A program made the position numbers and the translations under genes. The notes beneath the pieces were generated by a model. It did no database searches and was not told where the DNA came from. It saw nothing but the letters and a program-made list of their open reading frames with translations. A stretch of 64,000 nt of DNA from positions 1 to 64,000 of the forward strand of contig MGVE01000018.1 of NCBI GenBank assembly GCA_001800315.1, given 5' to 3'. Below, piece by piece: positions 17,001 to 22,200 of this stretch (its first letter is position 1; each line of letters begins with the position of its first letter). Source of the DNA: Elusimicrobia bacterium RIFOXYA2_FULL_47_53. Its GTDB lineage: Bacteria > Elusimicrobiota > Endomicrobiia > Endomicrobiales > XYA2-FULL-47-53.

Positions 17001-18133
17001 ACCAATCGTTACGCAGGCAGATAGGCAAAAAAGCGCCTGCCAAACGGGATGATTCAATACCCGACTGCTGCCCGGATTTGCTTGAAAAACTTGATCATAT
17101 GAAGGAACAACGGGTAAACCAGACCGCACATATGATTTTGGCCGAAGCGCTTGGGTTGAAGCTTGCAGAACCGCCAAAGGATAAGAAAGAGCTTAATGAA
17201 ACCTGCGATATGCACGGGGCATATGCAAAGGTTGATAATCCGGTAAGTTTCATTGTGATAGAAGATCTTTCAAGATATCGTTCTTCGCAGGGGCGTTCTC
17301 CAAGAGAAAATAGCCGTCTGATGAAATGGTGTCATCGTGCGGTTAGGGACAAGCTAAAGGAGATGTGTGAAGTATTTTTCCCTTTGTGCGAAAGAAGAAA
17401 AGCAGGTAGCGCCTGGGTATCGTTGCCGCCGCTACTTGAAACGCCAGCGGCTTACTCATCGCGCTTTTGTTCGCGCAGCGGTGTTGCCGGCTTCCGTGCA
17501 GTAGAAGTGATTCCGGGATTTGAATTAAAGTACCCTTGGTCTTGGTTAAAAGACAAAAAAGATAAAGCCGGAAATCTCGCCAAAGAAGCTTTAAATATTC
17601 GTACTGTAAGTGAACAGCTTAAAGCGTTCAATCAGGATAAGCCTGAAAAGCCACGCACATTATTAGTGCCTATTGCAGGTGGCCCTATTTTTGTGCCTAT
17701 TTCAGAGGTTGGGTTGTCATCTTTCGGTTTGAAACCGCAGGTAGTGCAGGCAGATATTAATGCGGCTATTAATTTAGGATTAAGAGCAATCTCTGATCCG
17801 CGGATATGGGAAATACATCCCCGCTTGAGAACCGAAAAACGAGACGGACGGCTTTTTGCGCGAGAAAAGAGAAAATACGGAGAAGAGAAAGTGGAAGTAC
17901 AGCCTTCAAAGAACGAAAAAGCAAAGAAAGTTAAAGATGATCGCAAGCCTAATTACTTTGCTGATTTTTCCGGTAAAGTTGATTGGGGTTTTGGAAATAT
18001 AAAAAATGAAAGTGGTCTCACTTTGGTTTCAGGCAAGGCTTTGTGGTGGACTATCAATCAATTACAGTGGGAAAGATGCTTTGACATTAATAAAAGGCAC
18101 ATTGAAGATTGGTCTAATAAACAAAAACAATGA
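14039..18133 (+). CDS. cas12b: Type V-B CRISPR effector Cas12b (C2c1), large variant
   Basis: RNA-guided DNA endonuclease of 1364 residues; characterised Cas12b proteins are about 1100-1200. RuvC motifs are seen as LAVDLGQRYAGAFARLD (D729), FIVIEDLSRYRSS (E1075) and VVQADINAAINLGLRA (D1239). Flanking signatures match known Cas12b: RENSRLMKWCHRAVRDKL after RuvC-II, and AAYSSRFCSRSGVAGFRA with GGPIFVPISE before RuvC-III. There is no HNH domain or Cas12a-type repeat. The N-terminus (MNRIYQGRVTKVEV) fits the wedge/OBD start. A strongly acidic insertion lies near residues 390-405 (SDSEDDDVDS). GGAG at 14028-14031 gives 7-base spacing to the ATG. Its stop overlaps the cas4-cas1 start as ATGA, so the two are coupled. 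AT-richer than the flanking core genes, consistent with transfer. All three catalytic residues are present, so it should be active. Confidence 0.95.
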   Translation: MNRIYQGRVTKVEVPDGKDEKGNIKWKKLENWSDILWQHHMLFQDAVNYYTLALAAISGSAVGSDEKSIILREWAVQVQNIWEKAKKKATVFEGPQKRLTSILGLEQNASFDIAAKHILRTSEAKPEQRASALIRLLEEIDKKNHNVVCGERLPFFCPRNIQSKRSPTSKAVSSVQEQKRQEEVRRFHNMQPEEVVKNAVTLDISLFKSSPKIVFLEDPKKARAELLKQFDNACKKHKELVGIKKAFTESIDKHGSSLKVPAPGSKPSGLYPSAIVFKYFPVDITKTVFLKATEKLAMGKDREVTNDPIADARVNDKPHFDYFTNIALIREKEKNRAAWFEFDLAAFIEAIMSPHRFYQDTQKRKEAARKLEEKIKAIEGKGGQFKESDSEDDDVDSLPGFEGDTRIDLLRKLVTDTLGWLGESETPDNNEGKKTEYSISERTLRIFPDIQKQWSELAEKGETTEGKLLEVLKHEQTEHQSDFGSATLYQHLAKPEFHPIWLKSGTEEWHAENPLKAWLNYKELQYELTDKKRPIHFTPAHPVYSPRYFDFPKKSETEEKEVSKNTHSLTTSLASEHIKNSLQFTAGLIRKTNVGKKAIKARFSYSAPRLRRDCLRSENNENLYKAPWLQPMMRALGIDEEKADRQNFANTRITLMAKGLDDIQLGFPVEANSQELQKEVSNGISWKGQFNWGGIASLSALRWPHEKKPKNPPEQPWWGIDSFSCLAVDLGQRYAGAFARLDVSTIEKKGKSRFIGEACDKKWYAKVSRMGLLRLPGEDVKVWRDASKIDKENGFAFRKELFGEKGRSATPLEAEETAELIKLFGANEKDVMPDNWSKELSFPEQNDKLLIVARRAQAAVSRLHRWAWFFDEAKRSDDAIREILESDDTDLKQKVNKNEIEKVKETIISLLKVKQELLPTLLTRLANRVLPLRGRSWEWKKHHQKNDGFILDQTGKAMPNVLIRGQRGLSMDRIEQITELRKRFQALNQSLRRQIGKKAPAKRDDSIPDCCPDLLEKLDHMKEQRVNQTAHMILAEALGLKLAEPPKDKKELNETCDMHGAYAKVDNPVSFIVIEDLSRYRSSQGRSPRENSRLMKWCHRAVRDKLKEMCEVFFPLCERRKAGSAWVSLPPLLETPAAYSSRFCSRSGVAGFRAVEVIPGFELKYPWSWLKDKKDKAGNLAKEALNIRTVSEQLKAFNQDKPEKPRTLLVPIAGGPIFVPISEVGLSSFGLKPQVVQADINAAINLGLRAISDPRIWEIHPRLRTEKRDGRLFAREKRKYGEEKVEVQPSKNEKAKKVKDDRKPNYFADFSGKVDWGFGNIKNESGLTLVSGKALWWTINQLQWERCFDINKRHIEDWSNKQKQ

Positions 18134-19827
18134 TGGACTCTCTTGTCCGCACAGAAAATTCAATGGCACCTCAGCCCATGATGGGTGTCCGCAATCTGCA
18201 CAACTACATCTACTGCCCGCGGTTGTTCTATTATCAGTGGGTGGAGAATATCTTCCAGGAAAACGCGGATACTGTGGAAGGTTCTTACATTCACCGCAAT
18301 GTTGACCGTCCATCCCGTCTTGATGACCTTAATGAAATTGATCTCCCGGAAGGTTCGGCAATAAAATCCCTTCGCCTGGATAGCGAAACTCTCGGTATTG
18401 TGGGTGTGATTGATATTGTTGAGGGCGGACCCGAAGGGGCCGTTCTTATTGATTACAAGAAAGGTTCATCTCGTCGTGATGAGAAAGGCGAGAGGATGGC
18501 GAAGGAGCCTGACGCAATGCAGGTGGTAGCGCAGGCCATGCTTTTGGCGGAACATGGAATTGCTGTTAAAGAGGCATTTATATACTATGCCGCAGACAAG
18601 CGGCGCGTCCCGGTAGATATATCGAGCGGCTGTGTTGATGTTTGTCGTGAGAAAATTGCCGAAGCAAAGGCAATAGCTGTCTGTGGTAAGTGCCCGCCGC
18701 CCTTGATAAATGATGCGAGGTGTCTGTATTGTTCGGTATATCCAATATGCTTACCCGCAGAGTCGGAATATTGGAAAAACCACGGAGATGAGGCTTGTGA
18801 AGTCAAGAGAGCTCCACGGCCGGATAATGACGACGGAGAAGTTCTCATTGTGCAGACGCCGGGAGCTCAAATTGGGCTGAAAGGCGGGGAAGTCGTTGTG
18901 TCCGTTAAGGGCGAAGAGATACGCAAACTTCCCGCGCATCAGTTGAGAGCAGTTTACCTATATGGTGCTGTTCAGGTAACTGCGCATGCTTCGCATAGCT
19001 TTTTGGAGCAAGGAACTGATGTCTCGTTCTTTGCGCCCTCCGGTCGTTTCTTAGGGTTATTGAGAGGCCTGCCTACATCGGGAACAGACGCACGCCGAGG
19101 TCAGTATCGTCTTTTTGATCAACCGGAGATATGTCTTAAAATAGCTCGTGAAATGATTCGTGCGAAGATTCACAATCAACGGACAATGCTTATGCGTAAT
19201 GGTGAACCGGACAAAAATGTGCTTGATCAAATGCTGAAGTTGCGAGATAAAACGGTGGAAGCTGAAGAGCTTACTAAATTACTCGGTCTTGAAGGAATGG
19301 CGGCGGCGCTATATTTTGAGAACTTCAAGTGCATGTTGAAACCGAAGGATGATTATTCTTTTGACTTTTCGTCTCGCAATAGGCGGCCTCCGAAAGATCC
19401 CGTAAACGCACTTCTTTCCATGGGCTATAGCATGTTGTGTAAGGAATTGACTGGAGTATGTCATACGGCCGGACTTGACCCATTTATAGGAGTTATGCAC
19501 CGCCCTCATTACGGTCGTCCGGCATTAGCGTTAGATATTATGGAAGAATTTCGTCCTTTAATCGCAGATAGCGTTGCCATAAGTCTTATTAATCGCGGCG
19601 AAGTAGTCAAGAGCGATTTTCTCGTCAGCGCGGCAGGTGTATTCCTGAATGAGCAGGGACGCAGAGCTTTCTGGGAGGCCTATAGCCGCAGGATGGATAC
19701 CGAGATCATACATCCACAATTTGAATATAAAATGCCTTACCGGAGAATGCTGGAGGTTCAAGCTCGCCAAATGTGGCGGTTTGTAAGAGGCGAGGCGGTT
19801 GGATACACAGGTTTTACAACGAGGTAG
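18130..19827 (+). CDS. cas4-cas1: Cas4-Cas1 fusion, CRISPR adaptation protein
   Basis: 565 residues. The Cas4 part (1 to about 215) has the N-terminal iron-sulfur cysteine C29 (YCPRLFYY), RecB nuclease residues D95 (VIDIV) and D108-x-K110 (IDYKKG), and the C-terminal cysteine cluster RCLYCSVYPIC. The Cas1 part (about 235-565) has integrase residues E388 (GLEGMAA), H457 (GVMHRPHYGRP) and D469/E472 (LALDIMEEF). Cas4 selects PAM-bearing prespacers; Cas1 with Cas2 inserts them. This fusion is known from types V-B and I-G; with Cas12b beside it the V-B assignment holds. ATGA overlap with cas12b. The partner Cas2 is broken. Confidence 0.95.
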   Translation: MMDSLVRTENSMAPQPMMGVRNLHNYIYCPRLFYYQWVENIFQENADTVEGSYIHRNVDRPSRLDDLNEIDLPEGSAIKSLRLDSETLGIVGVIDIVEGGPEGAVLIDYKKGSSRRDEKGERMAKEPDAMQVVAQAMLLAEHGIAVKEAFIYYAADKRRVPVDISSGCVDVCREKIAEAKAIAVCGKCPPPLINDARCLYCSVYPICLPAESEYWKNHGDEACEVKRAPRPDNDDGEVLIVQTPGAQIGLKGGEVVVSVKGEEIRKLPAHQLRAVYLYGAVQVTAHASHSFLEQGTDVSFFAPSGRFLGLLRGLPTSGTDARRGQYRLFDQPEICLKIAREMIRAKIHNQRTMLMRNGEPDKNVLDQMLKLRDKTVEAEELTKLLGLEGMAAALYFENFKCMLKPKDDYSFDFSSRNRRPPKDPVNALLSMGYSMLCKELTGVCHTAGLDPFIGVMHRPHYGRPALALDIMEEFRPLIADSVAISLINRGEVVKSDFLVSAAGVFLNEQGRRAFWEAYSRRMDTEIIHPQFEYKMPYRRMLEVQARQMWRFVRGEAVGYTGFTTR

Positions 19828-19828
19828 T

Positions 19829-20119
19829 ATGAGCAGAACCAGGTTTCTTGTTTGTTATGATATCTCTAATCCTAAGCGATTAAGGCGTATTGCAAAAACA
19901 CTGGAGGGGTACGGGAGTCGCCTACAATTTTCTGTATTTGAATGTCCGCTGGATAAACAAAGGCTTGCAGAAGTGAAAGCGAGGCTTGCAGATATTTTGA
20001 GTCATGATTAGGATCAGGTATTGTTTGTAGAACTCGGGAAAGAGGCATCGGAATCCGGTTTAATTATTGAAGCAATGGGCCTGCCATATGTCGGAAGAAC
20101 ACGCTTGACAATCGTTTAA
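19829..20119 (+). pseudogene. cas2: cas2 interrupted by an in-frame TAG
   Basis: Starts one base after cas4-cas1 (MSRTRFLVCYDISNPKRLRRIAK, with the ferredoxin-fold beta1 and aspartate D10). Residues 1-60 end in ILSHD, then TAG (20009-20011). The same frame continues DQVLFVELGKEASESG...PYVGRTRLTIV to a TAA at 20117-20119. The full reading frame of 96 codons is the normal Cas2 length, so a single base change (for example GAG or CAG to TAG) broke it. The truncated protein would lack the last strands that bind Cas1. TAG ends intact genes here (typA, cas4-cas1), so recoding is unlikely. Adaptation is probably lost or needs another Cas2. Confidence 0.88.
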
Positions 20120-20133
20120 AATTTGAGTAGCAT
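20105..20133 (+). promoter_or_regulatory. Promoter for the tracrRNA
   Basis: TTGACA (20105-20110), a 17-base spacer and TAGCAT (20128-20133). The -35 overlaps the last codons of the broken cas2 frame. Transcription would start near 20140, just before the anti-repeat region. Confidence 0.6.
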
Positions 20134-20137
20134 CTAA

Positions 20138-20250
20138 AATGCCTACGGGCAACGAACACAATCCTTCCGCCATTGGGATTGCAGGCTCTTTGGAATTACA
20201 TGCGGAGCGAGCGCGATAATGAAGCATTTGCTTATCATAAGCGCTCGGTT
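20138..20250 (+). ncRNA. tracrRNA of the type V-B system
   Basis: Three segments pair with the CRISPR repeat in order. CCGCC (20167-20171) pairs with the repeat's 3' GGCGG. CAGGCT (20182-20187) pairs with AGCTTG, including one wobble. GGAATTACATGCGGAG (20192-20207) pairs with CTCCGCAGTGATTCC with one G-U and one bulged A. The first segment lies in the loop of a stem CAATCC/GGATTG (20159-20164 with 20176-20181). This is the plan of the Alicyclobacillus Cas12b tracrRNA, whose CAACGGG/CCCGTTG stem encloses its first anti-repeat. A stem CGAGCGC/GCGCTCG (20208-20214 with 20241-20247) follows and may form the 3' end. Strand inferred from the promoter and from this order. Confidence 0.72.
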
Positions 20251-20382
20251 TACACAATTAGCTGCAATTGCAGAGAATTATTGTGGTGAGAGTACTATGA
20301 CAAAATTTGTGGTTTTGGTTTTGAGGTTATGCTCGCAAAGTGCGGAAAAGCACCTTATAAACCGTGTGTTTTATAAAGCGCT
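20251..20382 (+). other. Probable CRISPR leader
   Basis: 132 bases between the tracrRNA hairpin and the first repeat, with no coding frame. It contains the palindrome CTGCAATTGCAG (20262-20273), a small hairpin GTGC-GGAAAA-GCAC (about 20340-20353) and the inverted pair TTATAAA/TTTATAA directly before repeat 1. No clear -35/-10 pair is visible for the array itself. Confidence 0.45.
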
Positions 20383-21055
20383 ATTAACTCCGCAGTGATT
20401 CCTATCAGCTTGAGGCGGAACAAAAGCATTTTCCCCTACTCCAGAACAAGAGGCATTAACTCCGCAGTGATTCCTATCAGCTTGAGGCGGTTGAGTATGT
20501 CAATAATAGTGAATTGCCCCCTGATATTAACTCCGCAGTGATTCCTATCAGCTTGAGGCGGTTTTACGCCTTCCGCGTCCTTACCGTCATCTTTGATTAA
20601 CTCCGCAGTGATTCCTATCAGCTTGAGGCGGTTATCTTATCTACTAAAAGAAACTTTAATTAACTTATTAACTCCGCAGTGATTCCTATCAGCTTGAGGC
20701 GGAGCGAAGCTCAAGCTAAAAGACTATATGCCATTTATTAACTCCGCAGTGATTCCTATCAGCTTGAGGCGGCGAATGCGGAAAATTCAAGTTTAATCCC
20801 GACAAATTAACTCCGCAGTGATTCCTATCAGCTTGAGGCGGTCTATATCAATCCTCTCTAATATCTCTTTATCGTGATTAACTCCGCAGTGATTCCTATC
20901 AGCTTGAGGCGGTTCGCCCAATAAAGTTATTTCCAATGTTGATGCTTGATTAACTCCGCAGTGATTCCTATCAGCTTGAGGCGGATCGTTGAGCAGTTCA
21001 CAAAGGTCAGGCCATGAGCATTAACTCCGCAGTGATTCCTATCAGCTTGAGGCGG
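20383..21055 (+). CRISPR. CRISPR array, 10 repeats of 36 nt, 9 spacers
   Basis: The repeat begins ATTAACTCCGCAGTG and ends ATCAGCTTGAGGCGG; all ten copies look identical. Repeat starts: 20383, 20455, 20526, 20596, 20667, 20737, 20806, 20877, 20949, 21020. Spacers are 33-36 nt. The repeat can fold through CCGC/GCGG and TGAT/ATCA. No spacer matches any other part of the window by eye. There is no degenerate end repeat, so the age polarity cannot be read from the repeats. Orientation (+) follows the tracrRNA pairing. Confidence 0.98.
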
Positions 21056-21087
21056 TTATTGTGCAGTGAGGCATAAGCCCCGACTAT

Positions 21088-21114
21088 GTTCCCCGCGCGA
21101 GCGGGTATGAACCG
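21088..21114. repeat. Solitary type I-E-like CRISPR repeat
   Basis: A 27-base stretch GTTCCCCGCGCG / AGCGGGTATGAACCG. It matches the common type I-E repeat form (GTTCCCCGCGCG, AGCGGGGATGAACCG) except for one base. It lies 32 bases after the V-B array, with no second copy and no I-E cas genes in the window. It could be a relic of a former array. Its CCCGC-GCGA-GCGGG hairpin might instead end the array transcript, though the T-run lies about 5 bases beyond the repeat. Confidence 0.7.
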
Positions 21115-21136
21115 CTCTATTTTTTGTAAATAATAC

Positions 21137-21165
21137 TTGGCAAACATTGTTTATTATTATATATT
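21137..21165 (+). promoter_or_regulatory. Promoter of the zinc-ribbon / nucleotidyltransferase genes
   Basis: TTGGCA (21137-21142), a 17-base spacer and TATATT (21160-21165), in an AT-rich tract 20 bases before the start codon. Confidence 0.6.
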
Positions 21166-21184
21166 TATACTGAGGAGAACAAAA

Positions 21185-21334
21185 ATGGTAGAAGTAGCGA
21201 TCCGTGAAGGGCAGCTGAAATGCTTAAGATGCGGGCATAGGTGGAATCCGCGCACGAACGATGTTAGGATTTGTCCGTGCTGCAAATCGCCATATTGGGA
21301 TAAACCGGCTAAGAATAAAAAGAGGATAAAGTAA
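21185..21334 (+). CDS. Small zinc-ribbon protein
   Basis: 49 residues from the ATG at 21185, after GAGGAGA. CLRCGHRW (C13, C16) and CPCCKSPYW (C31, C34) form a four-cysteine zinc ribbon with rubredoxin-like knuckles, and the tail is lysine-rich. It is the first of three closely packed genes (1-base gap, then a 23-base overlap). Such ribbons often occur with small nucleotidyltransferase genes; the role is unknown. Confidence 0.75.
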   Translation: MVEVAIREGQLKCLRCGHRWNPRTNDVRICPCCKSPYWDKPAKNKKRIK

Positions 21335-21335
21335 A

Positions 21336-21548
21336 ATGAAGATCCTGAAAACCTCTGTTCATAAAGGCAAAATCTTTGTTTCGGGCAAAATGGTTCATGC
21401 GGAAAAAGATATCCTGAACAAGGAGGATTCTTTTGAAAGCGCTCTTAATACCCTTATGGTGATCCGTGAAGAAAGGGAAAACCTTTTCAATGACAAGACC
21501 GTCAAATATTTGGAGAAAACAATTCATGGTAAAAGAAAGGCCGGCTGA
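21336..21548 (+). CDS. Hypothetical 70-aa protein, possible antitoxin-like partner
   Basis: 70 residues (starts MKILKTSVHKGKIFVSGKMV), basic, with a helix at EDSFESALNTLMVIREEREN. I do not recognise the family. It starts one base after the zinc-ribbon stop and overlaps the nucleotidyltransferase gene by 23 bases. The pairing with a nucleotidyltransferase hints at a two-gene module, but this is inference from layout only. Confidence 0.55.
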   Translation: MKILKTSVHKGKIFVSGKMVHAEKDILNKEDSFESALNTLMVIREERENLFNDKTVKYLEKTIHGKRKAG

Positions 21549-22014
21549 GAAAGACTACCAGGAATTTATTGAGTGCCTAAACAAGCACAAGGTTGATTAT
21601 ATGATCCTTGGGGCTTATGCCGTGATAAGACATACCAGGATCGCCAGGGAAACAAAGGATATTGATTTCTGGATTAAAGACAATATTGAGAACGCTAAAA
21701 AGACGGCCGCCGCGATTAAGGAGTTCTCGGGGATTACCGTAGATCCTCGTGAGCTGATAAAAAAAGACGAGATTTACTATATAGGCAGAGTGCCGAGACG
21801 CATTGATATTTTTTGCAACCAGGCAGACTTGAATTATGACAACGCGCGCAAAAATGCCGTCAAAGATAAGTTTTTGGACTTTGAAGTATCATTCATTTCA
21901 GCCCAGGATCTGTTGAAGCTTAAGAGATTCTATAAGTCCGAAGAAAATGAGGACACTTACGGTAAGGATATTAAAAGACTTGAGAATGTTTTGGAGCAGG
22001 AGCGCGAAAGATAA
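21526..22014 (+). CDS. Nucleotidyltransferase-fold protein (DUF6036/AbiEii-like)
   Basis: 162 residues from the ATG at 21526. YMILGAYAVIRHTRIARETKDIDFWI (residues about 24-49) gives the G-x-A ... T-x-DID core of minimal nucleotidyltransferases; a further aspartate lies in RRIDIFC. A helical C-terminus has DLLKLKRFYKSEE. This fold occurs in AbiEii and MNT toxins and in uncharacterised housekeeping proteins. Its place beside a CRISPR locus, overlapping a small basic gene, fits a toxin-antitoxin or defence module, but this is not shown. An in-frame TTG/ATG further upstream has no ribosome site. Confidence 0.7.
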   Translation: MVKERPAEKDYQEFIECLNKHKVDYMILGAYAVIRHTRIARETKDIDFWIKDNIENAKKTAAAIKEFSGITVDPRELIKKDEIYYIGRVPRRIDIFCNQADLNYDNARKNAVKDKFLDFEVSFISAQDLLKLKRFYKSEENEDTYGKDIKRLENVLEQERER

Positions 22015-22030
22015 ATACTATTCTCCTTTG

Positions 22031-22070
22031 CAATAAACCTCAGCTCAGCCAGCTGAGCTGAGGTTTATTG
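22031..22070. terminator. Perfect 18-bp hairpin after the nucleotidyltransferase gene
   Basis: Arms CAATAAACCTCAGCTCAG (22031-22048) and CTGAGCTGAGGTTTATTG (22053-22070) pair without mismatch around a CCAG loop. Likely a terminator working in either direction, since the ends are AT-rich; there is no long T-run. Confidence 0.65.
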
Positions 22071-22137
22071 GTGGGTGGCCGGGTTGTGTACGCAGGGTCA
22101 GGGTAGTGCAAAAAGCAGAATTATTTTGGTATAATGA

Positions 22138-22167
22138 AACCGCGGCGGAGTGGCGCCGCGGTTTTTT
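22138..22167 (+). terminator. Intrinsic terminator in front of pfp
   Basis: AACCGCGGCG and CGCCGCGGTT (10 perfect pairs, 6-base loop) followed by T6. A TATAAT at 22130-22135 lies directly before it, with only a weak -35. It either closes read-through from the island or acts as a 5' attenuator for the phosphofructokinase gene. Confidence 0.75.
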
Positions 22168-22200
22168 ATTTTATACCAATACTTCAGCGGAGGAAAGCAA

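Noticed and set aside
18130-19827. Assignment of the Cas4-Cas1 fusion to a type I-G system
   Set aside because: No cas3, cas8 or cas7-like genes are present, and a Cas12b gene overlaps its start. Type V-B explains the fusion.
20009-20011. TAG in cas2 as a recoded sense codon
   Set aside because: TAG terminates typA, the GIY-YIG gene and cas4-cas1 in the same window, so a general reassignment is not supported. A point mutation is simpler.
20138-20250. tracrRNA and array read on the - strand
   Set aside because: Pairing alone would allow it. However, the good promoter (TTGACA-17-TAGCAT), the order of anti-repeat parts and the stem enclosing the first one fit the + strand and match known V-B tracrRNAs. 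No good - strand promoter was seen past 21055.
20383-21055. Self-targeting spacers
   Set aside because: I compared the nine spacers with the genes of the window by eye and saw no match. A full search against the genome was not possible.
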